A program made the translations under genes and the position numbers. This document shows positions 48,961-60,487 of a stretch of DNA of 64,000 nucleotides, one piece after another (position 1 is the stretch's first letter; each line of letters begins with the position of its first letter). The stretch is from Agelas oroides. Taxonomy: Eukaryota > Porifera > Demospongiae > Agelasida > Agelasidae. The notes beneath the pieces were generated by a model. It did no database searches. It saw nothing but the letters and a program-made list of their open reading frames with translations, and was not told where the DNA came from. The stretch covers positions 9,287,619 through 9,351,618 of the forward strand of contig OX422193.1 of the NCBI GenBank assembly GCA_949130485.1, given 5' to 3'.

Positions 48961-49967
48961 ATGTTCACAGTCATTCTGGCTACCCTAGTTCTGGTCTCTC
49001 AGTCAGCCAGCACCAACCTTCCCCTCACCCTTCCTAGCAGAGTGATCAACACCACTGGACAATCCTGCCCTCCTGAGGAAGTACGAATGAGTGAACGAAA
49101 TGAAGTAGATGAGGACATCCAAGACCTGCTATTTACTGTTGTTGCACCCTCCTTGTGCCAAGCATTCCAGATCCAGTCCAGTCTTGCCATCTCCTGCAGT
49201 TCACTCCCCACCAGCTGTTCCTCTGGCTACTACTGGATCAGGAGCTCCAATGGATCTGCAGTGCAGGTCCACTGTGACATGGACAGAGTGTGCGGCTGCA
49301 GTGGCACTGGAGGGTGGACACGTGTCGGCTTCCTCAACATGACCGACCCTGACCAACAGTGCCCAGGAGCATGGATGTTACAGATTCGCAGCACAGAACC
49401 AAGAAGGCTGTGTGGGGTTCGTAGTGATATCTCTCTGGGATGTTTCTCAGTACTTACGGTATCCACTACAGTCATGTGTGTGGAAGAGTGAGAGGGTATC
49501 AAGATATTGCTCCATACGCATTTTCTAATTTAAGCACTTCAATAGAGAGCTACTATATGGCAGGAGTGTCACTCACACATGGATCTCCTGGAGCACGACA
49601 ACACATATGGACCTTTGCTGCTGGATTTGGTGAGCATAGTACAGGCAACTGGGGTTGTCCATGTGCTAACCGGTCACTTACTTTAGCAACCCTTCCATCT
49701 TTTGTGGGAAATGACTTTTTCTGTGAAAGTGCAAACCCTGGAGCAGATTATGGTGGTGGATTCTACCCAAATGACCCACTCTGGGATGGTCAGGGGTGTG
49801 GGTCCCCTCCCTGCTGTGAGCTGAGTTACCCGCCTGGGGTGACAGCTCCCTGGTTCTGTAAACAACTGCCACAGACCACCACTGATGATATTGAAGCTCG
49901 CATTTGTCACTATTCTCCACATAGTAACGACAGTCCAGTGGAACTTGTTGAACTCTACATTCATTGA
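48961..49967 (+). pseudogene. Secreted protein of the GGWTRV/WDGQGC/FCKQLP family, one frame break
   Basis: A single exon with a signal peptide (MFTVILATLVLVSQSAS). The first 160 residues run to LGCFS and include SCSSGYYWI, VHCDMDRVCG and GGWTRVGFLNMTDP, reminiscent of a fibrinogen-like start. The rest reads in another frame: YGIHYSHVCGRVRGYQD, GARQHIWTFAAGFGEHS, WGCPCANRS, VGNDFFCESANPG, DPLWDGQGCG, PWFCKQLPQTTTDDIEARIC, VELVELYIH. I know this arrangement as a cysteine-rich secreted family common in sponges and seen in cnidarians, with no assigned function. The frame changes once between 49437 and 49450, too close for an intron. It is either a sequencing error or an early lesion; the remaining sequence is well kept. 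Confidence 0.75.
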
Positions 49968-50022
49968 ACTCTAAAAAACTCTGGTACTGTGTGAAATTAC
50001 GAAAGTTCTTGTACAGTATGGA

Positions 50023-50200
50023 GAATGATAGGATATCAGTTTCGTGATCCTTATGCATTTGAATTCAATAGACATGGCTTATATGGAAGGTGTGTCCCCC
50101 ACACATGGACCTGCTGGAGCACGACAACACATTTGGACCTTTGCTGCTGGATGGGGGGAGGATTATTGGAAGTGACGTCTTCTGTGAGAGTGCAGACTAT
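50023..50200 (+). pseudogene. Decayed partial copy of the upstream WDGQGC-family gene
   Basis: About 180 bp match 49490-49740 of the gene just upstream in pieces: GGATATCAG with CCTTATGCATTTGAATT, then GGAGCACGACAACACAT and GGACCTTTGCTGCTGGAT, then TTCTGTGAGAGTGCAGAC. Internal segments are missing and the frames do not agree, so this is a dead tandem fragment. Confidence 0.75.
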
Positions 50201-50339
50201 ATGTATAAAGGACATGACTATATAATGCACTCCATGTAGATGACCCAGTCTCACTATCATCCGTGTCTCATTTGGAACCGTCATTAACATGTCCGTGAGC
50301 CAGAATATCTCGTATTCTTGATTGTTGCTGTACACACGA

Positions 50340-50470
50340 TAGATCTGAGTGGGGGATGGAGGAGAGGGGAAGGAGAGGGGAAGGAGGGAGAAGGGAGGAA
50401 GGAGAGGGGAAGGAGAGAGAAGGGAGGGAGGAGAGAGGAGAGAGGAGAGAGAAAGAAGGGAAGGGACTGA
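50340..50470. repeat. GGAGA purine tract
   Basis: GGAGAGGGGAAGGA-type tract in a USP47-like intron, on the gene strand a pyrimidine tract before the acceptor at 50344. Confidence 0.9.
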
Positions 50471-50777
50471 GGAGAAAGCATTACCTGGTACCGTAAATTT
50501 CAGATTGGTTGTTCACACTATATCAATCAAACTAATACCTGGCCTTCTGCAAATCTGATTGGTTAGTTCAATCGGACAACCTGAGATTTATGAAACACCA
50601 TGGAATGAGGTGGTAACCTTGAAGTTGGAAGGCGGTTGTTGCACATGTTTCTCTAACAGTTCCTTCAAATCAGCCAGTGTGCTGTGTCGGTCAATTCGCA
50701 CTTGGGTGTCTGAAGGGGGCGGGGAGGAGAAGGAAGAGGAGGGGAAGGAAAGGGGGAGGAGGGGAGGGAATAGAGGA

Positions 50778-52412
50778 GATACCAGCCACACGAGCTAAGT
50801 GTACAATGCTCCTCTTCCTCCCTCGCAACGCTAGATACCAGCCACATGAGCTAAGTATACAATGCTCCTCTTCCTCCCTCGCAACGCTAGATACCAGCCA
50901 CATGAGCTAAGTGTGCAATGCTCCTCTTCCTCCCTCGCAACGCTACAGCCACACGAGCTAACTGCACAATGCTCCTCTTCCTCCCTCGCATCGCTAGATA
51001 CCAGCCACACGAGCTAAGTGTACAATGCTCCTCTTCCTCCCTCACAACGCTAGATACCAGCCACACGAGCTAAGTGTACAATGCTCCTCTTCCTCCCTCG
51101 CAACGCTAGATACCAGCCACATGAGCTAAGTGTGCAATGCTCCTCTTCCTCCCTCGCAACGCTACAGCCACACGAGCTAACTGCACAATGCTCCTCTTCC
51201 TCCCTCGCATCGCTAGATACCAGCCACACGAGCTAAGTGTACAATGCTCCTCTTCCTCCCTCACAACGCTAGATACCAGCCACACGAGCTAAGTGTACAA
51301 TGCTCCTCTTCCTCCCTCACAACGCTAGATACCAGCCACAAGAGCTAAGTGTACAATGCTCCTCTTCCTCCCTCACAACGCTAGATACCAGCCACATGAG
51401 CTAAGTGTACAATGCTCCACTTCCTCCCTCGCAACGCTAGATACCAGCCACACGAGCTAAGTGTGCAATGCTCCACTTCCTCCCTCGCATCGCTAGATAC
51501 CAGCCACATGAGCTAAGTGTACAATGCTCCTCTTCCTCCCTCGCATCGCTAGATACCAGCCACACGAGCTAACTGCACAATGCTCCTCTTCCTCCCTCGC
51601 ATCGCTAGATACCAGCCACATGAGCTAAGTGTACAATGCTCCTCTTCCTCCCTCACAACGCTAGATACCAGCCACATGAGCTAAGTGTACAATGCTCCTC
51701 TTCCTCCCTCGCAACGCTAGATACCAGCCACATGAGCTAAGTGTGCAATGCTCTACTTCCTCCCTCGCAACACTAGATACCAGCCACATGAGCTAAGTGT
51801 ACAATGCTCCTCTTCCTCCCTCGCATCGCTAGATACCAGCCACACGAGCTAACTGCACAATGCTCCTCTTCCTCCCTCGCATCGCTAGATACCAGCCACA
51901 TGAGCTAAGTGTACAATGCTCCTCTTCCTCCCTCACAACGCTAGATACCAGCCACATGAGCTAAGTGTACAATGCTCCTCTTCCTCCCTCGCAACGCTAG
52001 ATACCAGCCACATGAGCTAAGTGTGCAATGCTCTACTTCCTCCCTCGCAACACTAGATACCAGCCACATGAGCTAAGTGTACAATGCTCCTCTTCCTCCC
52101 TCGCATCGCTAGATACCAGCCACATGAGCTAACTGTACAATGCTCCTCTTCCTCCCTCGCATCGCTAGATACCAGCCACATGAGCTAACTGTACAATGCT
52201 CCTCTTCCTCCCTCGCATCGCTAGATACCAGCCACATGAGCTAAGTGTACAATGCTCCTCTTCCTCCCTCGCATCGCTAGATACCAGCCACACGAGCTAA
52301 CTGCACAATGCTCCTCTTCCTCCCTCGCATCGCTAGATACCAGCCACACGAGCTAAGTGCACAATGCTCCTCTTCCTCCCTCGCATCGCTAGATACCAGC
52401 CACATGAGCTAA
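50778..52412. repeat. Minisatellite, about 29 copies of a 56-bp unit
   Basis: Units start AGATACCAGCCACATGAGCT and end with CTTCCTCCCTCGCAACGCT. Variants (CACACGAG/CACATGAG, AACTGCAC/AAGTGTAC, CGCATCG/CACAACG) recur in the same order in blocks of several units, a higher-order pattern. The array sits exactly where the USP47-like locus lacks its catalytic His exons. Confidence 0.93.
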
Positions 52413-53858
52413 GTGTGTCATATCAATACCATAAGCATCAGTATTAGTGGTATTGAGTATTGTATTGTCTCGTTCCCAGTCCTTCCTTCCCCCCTCCCAT
52501 GGGTAATGTACGAATAATGAGAGAGAGGTGGACAATAGGTGACAGGGAGCGTGGCTGTGTAGTGTGTGTAGTTGTTGAGCTGGGTACTTACCATATCTGC
52601 TGGGTCAATGAAGGTATTCAAATCCAATACTTTGGGGAAAGTCATTCTGTGTGTGTGTGTGTGTGTGTGTGCATATGTGTAAGTGCTTGACCTCAAACAC
52701 ACACCCCCCCCCCCCCCCCCCCCCCCAAGTTATGCTAGACTAACATAACTTTATACTGATGTGGGCTGGGTTTAAACTATCCCCAGCCTTCCAAAAATTA
52801 GTTTGAACTCACTTTAAGAGAGCGTACTCACTATACTCATGTTGTGTAGCTCTTGAAAGCTCGGCTGCTTATAAAGCAAGCACCGTTCCCAACATTTATG
52901 GGTTTGTGTGACGTCAAACGTTTAGAGAATATGCACTCCCCCCTACACATGTATACATAAGAGAGCTTATGCAAACTAATCAACAACTGTATGTAAGTAT
53001 ACACTGTCTACGCTGGAGGTGGTTTGGGTCTGGGACTGAAGGCAACTTACAATGTACACAGTCAAAGTTCAAAGGTCGTTATCTATACATGCACATGTAC
53101 TATAGGGTGGGACAGTCTTGTACCAAAATCAACCTGTGTTGGTTTTGGGTCTGGGACCGAGACCAATGGGCACAGGCTTACAGTAGATCTTAAGTTATTT
53201 GGCACATCGCAGGACTAACTCAAAAGCGTGGTGCACCAGCCCACGCTACACAGTTGACGCATTGAACCATGTGCTGAAAGCTAGCCAATGGTACCAAGAG
53301 TGACATCATTTGTACATCATCATGCACTCTTGAACAAAACTGAGTCTGAGGAAGACAAAGATAAGAAAAGCTGCGGCTCTTGTGATTGGTAGTAGATACG
53401 ATCACAAAAAGCTGAACTGGGAGACGCCCATCAAATCTTGATTATCTAGTTGAGAATGAGAGACTTAGATATTACATGTGATCACCCTTCCCATCACACA
53501 CATACCTTCACCCCCACACACCCTCACACCCTCACATCCCCACACCCTCCCTACACACCTGTCATTCAACTTCATTCGGTAGAGGTGGTTGAGTCAAATT
53601 CAAAACGCTTGAGTTGCAGTGTCAGCAAGTACGGAAAGCGTGTGAACTTTAACCCCTGTGGATAAGCAAGACGCCAGGTTACAGAATGCATGTGCACACT
53701 CGATCAATCATGTGACTGTCATGTGAGCACTGAGTAAGAATTGTATGTGACATCTCTACCTTGTGAGCATCACACCTGCTGTTACACTTCTCACAGAAGT
53801 ACTGCAGCAAAGAAATGGAAACAGATTTGAGAGGGCAGCACACCCACACACCCACACC

Positions 53859-53867
<9 letters not shown>

Positions 53868-53950
<83 letters not shown>
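53868..53950. repeat. (CA)n microsatellite
   Basis: Pure CA tract; on the USP47-like gene strand it is a GT tract that begins at the donor of the exon ending at 53954. Confidence 0.97.
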
Positions 53951-53953
<3 letters not shown>

Positions 53954-54103
53954 CTGTTATCTGCCTCCAGAGTTTCGGGCTGCACAAAACCTTGCAGAGC
54001 CTCTTCCTGACAGTGGGAGAGACTTTCATTTCCGCTGCACGTTTACAAGATGTCTGTGAACAGTGAGAGAGCTTAGTTGAAACATGGCCAAATATGGTCA
54101 TGA

Positions 54104-54395
54104 CAGTCATATGACATCAACTGGACTACATGACAGTCACATGACATCAACTGGCACTACATGACGGTCACATGACATCAACTGGACTGCATGACAGTCA
54201 CATGACATCAACTGGACTGCATGACAGTCACATGACATCAACTGGACTGCATGACAGTCACATGACATCAACTGGACTACATGACAGTCACATGACATCA
54301 ACTGGCACTGCATGACAGTCACATGACATCAACTGGACTACATGACAGTCACATGACATCAACTGGCACTGCATGACAGTCACATGACAATCATA
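54104..54395. repeat. Minisatellite, about 10 copies of a 30-bp unit
   Basis: Units CATGACAGTCACATGACATC plus AACTGGACTG with one-base length changes (GGCACT/GGACT), in a USP47-like intron. Confidence 0.93.
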
Positions 54396-54793
54396 TGCCC
54401 ATCACATGGCCCACCTAGAGTTGTATGAAGAGCCTTTGTAGCTGATATGGAATGCTCTTGGAGGTCTCTTTCGGGTCGCCCTCTTTCAGGTCACCCTGGA
54501 ACCTCCAGCTGTACAGTGCGTTCCTGAACTCTGGAGTCATATAGAGGGTCTGCAGCAGGCTGTTGAGGTAGCACGTCATGGCTTGGTTCACCAGACCAAC
54601 AAATCCTTATAAGGAAGAAGAAAGGAGGTGTCACGTCATGGGAACAGAAAATGATCGATCTGTACCTCCCACACGGTAGTGGTAGCTTACTTTCCAGTGG
54701 GTCGCAGAGATGAAGATAGACTGGGTGCATGTTGGCCTACTGCTGCAGCATAAACTGTGCGGCCGGTAGCTGCTCCCTTCTCTCCGTGGTTGC

Positions 54794-54804
54794 ACACACA
54801 CACA

Positions 54805-54836
<32 letters not shown>

Positions 54837-54877
54837 CACGCACGCATGCACGCACGCATGCACGCACGCACGCACAT

Positions 54878-54965
<88 letters not shown>
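54794..54965. repeat. (CACG)n and (CA)n microsatellite starting at a splice donor
   Basis: On the gene strand the exon ending at 54966 runs straight into GTGTGTGTGT, so the donor GT is the first unit. The far part changes to GTGC/GCGT units. Confidence 0.95.
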
Positions 54966-54967
<2 letters not shown>

Positions 54968-55119
54968 GTCTCAGACTTCATGTTGTAACTGTAGTTGGAG
55001 TATGAGTAAGAGTTGCTGTAGTTGGTCGTGTAGCTGCTACTACTTGGGTTGTTCACTTTCACTGAGGCAGAGGTGGAGGAGGTGGAGGAGGTGGAGGACA
55101 CAGCTGTGCCCTGCAATAG

Positions 55120-55270
55120 TGGGGGGGGGAGGAGGAGAGGGAGGAGGGGAAGAGAGGGGAGAGAAAAGGGGGAAGGAGGATAGAGGGGATGGAAGAGAGG
55201 GGTGAAGAAAGGAGAGGGAAGAGAGAAGAGGAGAGGGGAGAGGGGAGAGAGAAGGCGAAGAAAAGGAGAG
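55120..55270. repeat. GGA/GAGA purine tract
   Basis: Low-complexity purine sequence before the acceptor at 55110. Another (GGGGGA) tract lies at 55740-55795 before the acceptor at 55702. Both read as long pyrimidine tracts on the gene strand. Confidence 0.9.
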
Positions 55271-56312
55271 AGTGGGGGACATGATTAATCATCAACTTCA
55301 TTTTGATAAGCCCATGTCTGCTCCCGTAATTCTGTTTAGTCACTAGCAACCAAACAAAGTGTTTTCCAATACTCTCTCTTGTCTCAGACCAAGAGGTTTC
55401 ATTAAAAAATTGTCGCTGGGTGAGTAATAATAAAGGGATTAATACTTTGTGGTAGAGAAGAGGCAGAACATTCATGCTTCCTTGTGATGTCACTATGACA
55501 TTGACTGTCACCTGCTGGGCCCTTTGGGGGGCGGTGCCGTCCTGTCTCTCCTGAATGAGGAGGTAACTCTTGGTGGGCTCACTTGGCATACCCATCTCGT
55601 GCAGAGTGGCAGAGGACTTCCACTCAAGTGCCACCTCCTCCTCCCCAGGACCATCCGTGGTCTGTTTACGCCAAACTAGGTCAAAGGTACCCTCCAAGTA
55701 GCCTATAGTAAGAAGAGAGAAGTTAGGGGGAGGTAAAGGAGAAGGGGGAGGAGGGGGAGGAGGGGGAGGAGGGGGAGGAAGAGGAGGGAGGAGAAAACAA
55801 ACACAAAACAACACCCTCCCTTCCCGCCTCTCCTTCCACCTCCCCTCCTCAAACCCGGCTCATTACTTCTTTCTGCACACAGGAGAAACAGCCTGGATAT
55901 GAACCTCTCCTAAACACACTATACATATAATTTTCCCTTTCTCTACAATCACTACAGCATGCCTACACGTTCTATTTCATGTGGACTAGCTGGTTCTTTT
56001 CATACCTGCTTCTTTGGTGATGGCGGAGTACAGATCAGTGACGCTGGAGGAGAGGGGCAGAGAGTAGTTGTACCTTGACTTCTGCCAGTTGGTGTCTGTT
56101 TCGTCTGTTGCGACACACAGCACACACGGTTCACTGACAGTACTGTTGGTCTTGAACGTAGACAGTTCCACCTCCCAATTCTCAGTCTTTGGGACGGTGT
56201 CTGCAGTCGCTCCGCTTGCACTGGATGGTGCTGCGTCCCCACTTGCCTCTACCTTTAAGGCTTCACTAAGCACTTCTACGGCATCTTCCTCATTTATACA
56301 TGTAGCAGCCAT

Positions 56313-57471
56313 GGGTGGCTGATGGGCAATAGATGGGCTCTAATTGGAGTGTGCTTTTTGCCTGGCGTTTCACACAGTCAAGAGGTTTATCAGACGTGCA
56401 GTCCTTCAGTGACTGTCATAGAAACTGTTTCACTTCTGTCAGTATTGCGGTACACACAGAGCTAACAGTCAACCTCACGCAGTGTATGTTTCACATCCTG
56501 AATAACTCACTGGCTAGGTAGACAGGTCTGGCTTTGCAGCATTCTTTTGTGTCCTACAAGCAATCAAGAGCTGGGGGGGGGGGGGGGGGGGGGGGGGGAG
56601 GGGGGGAGTGGCCTGATAAAAGATTGTACTGTTACACATACTTTTTTCTGATATTCCCGTTGTCACAGGTTCGTAAGCTGGAGTTTCTATTGGCTGACGC
56701 TCATACAATCCACTATCCAGTCCGCCCTGGCAGTGGAAACCACAACAACACTGGATACAGATAAGAGGAGGCCCTGTTCAGTTGAAGAGTTATTCAATTG
56801 TGACTGACAACCAGACAGCAGGATCCGACAAAAATCAGAGTTCAAGTCTTACTGCAGTTCTGGTACGGTTTGGAAGAAGAGAATTTCGAGTATTAAGGCC
56901 TTTCTTGGAGTTCTTACAACGAAAACCTTGCTGAGAAGTTTTTCTGGGCAGTCCTATGTCTGTGAGCATCTGATCCTCACGTGACCATGCGTACACATAA
57001 AGTTTGTCTCGTTCCAGCATGCTTTGAGCGATCTAGAAACAAAAGGAATGATATCTGAACTAGTGACTGTTGAAATTGGTGCATTAGGCCACTGGCTGCC
57101 ACACACTTGCTCCTCACTACGGCAGCAGGTCTCTTCACTCTCCAAGTCAGCTGCCACACACCTTCTTGATTCAGCAGCTAAAGCTGCAGTAACTGCTTCA
57201 CACAGAATATTCTGTGCTCGCCTCAACCCACTATGGAACTCAACTCAACCATTCTGTTAATGTTCATACATAACATTATTGCTTTTCTCCGGTCATTGTT
57301 TTTATGTTTTGTCTAGTTCATATTGTGCAGTTTTTGCCCTTGCCAAGCCCAAGTTTTATACTTGTTTATCTTGAGTTCTGGGGTCCGTCTTCTGTATGTA
57401 TATGTATATATTTCACTCGAAATGAAGTTGGTTTCCCCCCCGTACCAGATTTAGCAATCTGGGAACGAGAC
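56313..57471. other. Region upstream of the USP47-like locus, no gene named
   Basis: It includes a poly-G run (about 56571-56605) and a small frame after a good acceptor at about 56669 (VRKLEFLLADAHTIHYPVRP) that I cannot place. A possible retroelement remnant follows, then a fold-back right end (CTGGGAACGAGACTA) at about 57460-57474. Confidence 0.45.
57000..57260 (+). mobile_element. Possible non-LTR retroelement C-terminal remnant
   Basis: An open frame to 57258 reads LVTVEIGALGHWLPHTCSSL, then KSAATHLLDSAAKAAVTASH and RIFCAR. This recalls the C-terminal segment (VEVGxLGH..P, then an Ala-rich helix and RIFxAR) of some non-LTR reverse transcriptase proteins I have seen from invertebrates. 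No reverse transcriptase motifs are present upstream. Weak call from memory. Confidence 0.3.
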
Positions 57472-58420
57472 TAGTCACTACAATCGGTCTCAGCAGCTCC
57501 TCCCCTCCAAGTCTCAGCAGCTCCTCCCCTCCAAGTCTCAGCAGCTCCTACCTCAAAGTCTCAGCAGCTTCTCCTCTTCAAGTCTCAGCAGCTCCTCCCC
57601 TCCAAATCTCAACTCCTCCTCAGCAGCTCCTCTCCAAGTCTCAGCAGCTCCTCCTCTCCAAGTCTCAGCAGCTCCTCCCCTCCAAGTCTCAGCAGCTCCT
57701 CCCCTCCAAGTCTCAGCAGCTCCTCCTCTCCAAGTCTCAGCAGCTCCTCCCCTCCAAATCTCAACTCCTCCTCAGCAGCTCCTCTCCAAGTCTCAGCAGC
57801 TCCTCCCCTCCAAGTCTCAGCAGCTCCTCCCCTCCAAGTCTCAGCAGCTCCTCCTCTCCAAGTCTCAGCAGCTCCTCCCCTCCAAATCTCAACTCCTCCT
57901 CAGCAGCTCCTCTCCAAGTCTCAGCAGCTCCTCCTCTCCAAGTCTCAGCAGCTCCTTCTCCAAGTCTCAGCAGCTCCTCCTCTCCAAGTCTCAGCAGCTC
58001 CTCCCCTCCAAGTCTCAGCAGCTCCTCCTCTCCAAGTCTCAGCAGCTCCTCCCCTCCAGGTCTCAGCTCCTCCTCAGCAGCTAATCTCCAAGTCTCAGCA
58101 GCTCCTCCTCTCCAAGTCTCAGCTCCTCTCCGAATCTCAGCTCCTCTCCAAGTCTCAGCAGCTCCTCCTCCCAAGTCTCAGCAGCTCCTCCTCTCCAAGT
58201 CTCAGCAGCTCCTCCCCTCCAGGTCTCAGCTCCTCCTCAGCAGCTACTCTCCAAGTCTCAGCAGCTCCTCCTCTCCAAGTCTCAGCTCCTCTCCAAATCT
58301 CAGCTCCTCTCCAAGTCTCAGCAGCTCCACCTCTCCAACTCTCAGCAGCTCCTCTCTAAGTCTCAGCAGCTCCTCTCTAAGTCTCAGCGGCTCCTACCCT
58401 CCAAGTCTCAGTCTGAGGTA
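57472..58420. repeat. 24-bp minisatellite (AAGTCTCAGCAGCTCCTCCC)
   Basis: About 40 units built on AGTCTCAGCAGCTCCTC with CCTCCA, TCTCCA or TCCAAATCTCAACTCC variants. The variant AACTCCTCCTCAGCAGCTCC returns in blocks, so it is again a higher-order pattern. Long false frames run through it on the minus strand. Confidence 0.93.
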
Positions 58421-59760
58421 GTGTAGGATGTGGAAACTCTGCGGTGAGGTACTCTGAGCACATGTGGGAGCTTGGTGACATGGTAGCTCTTGCTAATGGA
58501 GCACAGGTGGGGGCTTGATGATCTGGAACACACCTGAGGAAGAGAAGACTAGCAATGAACAATTTGCAAACTGACCCTGCATAGCTAGTAGAGTACTACT
58601 CACCTAGTCTCAGAAGACTTCCGCTCTTCCTTAGCAGCTCCTCCTCTCTGAGTCTCACAACTCATGCAGAAGTGCGCATGCTTCACGTGAATGGTTCACA
58701 AATATATATTTTTTCAAAATGTTTAATATTGGGGGCTTCTCTTCTTTTTTTTTTTTTTTGCCAGAGCCTATCGCCAGAGCCTGGTAAACACTCAACCACA
58801 ATGCAAACAATGGTGATTGTGAGGGAATGAATGAGATGGTGAATGAGACAGTGGGATGAAGGGGGTGATTTTTTTTTCAGTATGAGATAGTGAGATGAGA
58901 TGACTTTTTTTTTCCATATGAAATGCTGTCAGTATGATGCAAAGCTGTTACAGCTGGTGTCAACGAATGCGAGTTCACTCATCTCTGTCGTTACGAAGTA
59001 GGAAATACTTGATGCATTTAGTCAGGTGCTCAACAGGCCAGTCTCGTGATGACTCGAGAGAGATAGACTGATCAGAAACTTCAGGAAGCAAGCAAACACA
59101 TTCATAGCACAAGACGTACACACTTCTTCATGTCAGACGTAGTCTTCAGATCACAGAAACAGTAAGAGACTTCAGAACACATCAAGAAGTGACAACCAGC
59201 AAGTTTTATGTACCTCTGGAACATTGACTGCAGCCAGCAAGATTTCAGATTGCAGTTGTGAAAAGCAGCATAAGACTCCAGAACACGTCGACCAGGAACC
59301 GTTTCATGCCTCTGGAACATTCCGGACACGATCAGCAGCGGATGTGATGACTGCAGCCAGCAGGAATTCAGACCGGAAGAGAGTCACCTGTGAGATGTCT
59401 GTCCAGAGGTAGACAGCATGACAGCAACATGAGAGGTATGATGGTGATTTTTTTTTTCAATATGCTTACAAAGAGGAGTAAAAAAATACAATGGCCTACA
59501 TTCAAAAGATTGTGTCCTATGAATAGCATTACAGTGAAAATGAAAATGCTAGTAAAGTGGTTGGGACCAGGAATGGCTCAAGGTTAGCATCTTTTTTATT
59601 TTGCCCCATCTTTTCTCTTTTTTTTCTTCACAGAATGCATAATACAATTGAGGAGAGGACATAATATGCATGTATATGGTTGGCAGCAAAATAAGTCAAA
59701 AGAAAAAGATCGGAGATTATGAGATACAAAGAGAGAGAGAGAGAAGGAGATTATGAGATA

Positions 59761-59800
<40 letters not shown>

Positions 59801-59955
59801 TACAAAAGAGACATACAGTGGCTTACAGACATAACAGATACAGACGGAAGTACAATGAAAGGACAAGCAAACAAACAAACAAACTGAAAAACACAAAAGT
59901 TTCATCATCAAATCAATATATAGTCTATGATCGAATCAAGTCTTTCTCCACAACA
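58421..59955. other. Low-complexity region, no gene recognised
   Basis: Contains T-runs (58745-58760), GA microsatellite (59728-59800), and a sequence seen twice near 59225 and 59350 (GACTGCAGCCAGCA[AG]GA). No family recognised. Confidence 0.55.
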
Positions 59956-60455
59956 CTTTTTTTTTTTAATTTTCTCCATTTGTAAGTCCATCAAAATCAA
60001 CATCAACAGCACATCGATAGTTACCAGGGTGTGGGGGCAGGTTGTGGCTGACCTCACCAAGAAACAGCTTCTGGCTGGGAAGGGCTTTCAGAAATGAAAC
60101 TGTTGGCTGTGCGACCTCCAACTGAGCGAGTGGGAGCCTGATGAAACTTCCCTCTGTGGCGTCAACCTCCATAAAGTGAGTGAGTGGGAACTTGGTGAAG
60201 CCTCCCTCTGTGACAACCACACAAGTGGGTAAACTGTCAGCTGTGATGACCTCCGGGAAAGTGAGCGACTGGGAGGATGGTGCTGTGTGGGGGCACTGGT
60301 GTGGGTGACCTCAGTGTGGCAGCAAAATGAGTTCAAAGAAGGAGATTGGGGGACATCAACACAAACATAAATCAAGACAGAGAGAGAGAGGAAGGTACAA
60401 ATAAACTACACATATAACACACACAGACAACGAAATCAAACCACAGCACCACTTT

Positions 60456-60487
<32 letters not shown>

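Larger units (their letters stand above)
50245..56312 (-). pseudogene. USP47: USP47-like deubiquitinase, decaying or misassembled locus
   Basis: Recognisable exons (minus): 56312-56006, 55702-55512, 55110-54966, 54605-54415, 54053-53954, 53801-53760, 53655-53559, 52646-52592, 50709-50618, 50344-50245. USP47 is a ubiquitin-specific protease. The Cys box is clear ([20 protein letters not shown]), then [54 protein letters not shown] and a ubiquitin-like piece (STLADLKELLEKHV; VYSNNQEYEIF). Damage: the exon ending at 54415 finishes in TAG where USP47 has Gln; the next exon lacks the SFGWDSSEAWQQ-equivalent segment; the zinc-ribbon/finger part between 53954 and 53801 is absent; one base is missing near 53580-53592; the catalytic His exons are absent where a 1.6-kb minisatellite stands; the C-terminal third is absent. 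The first three exons are intact. This is probably a pseudogene; assembly collapse is the alternative. Confidence 0.72.

Noticed and set aside
54687-54775. Extension of the USP47-like Cys-box exon upstream of 54605
   Set aside because: A consensus acceptor (TTATAAG) at 54606 and loss of similarity upstream mark this as intron.
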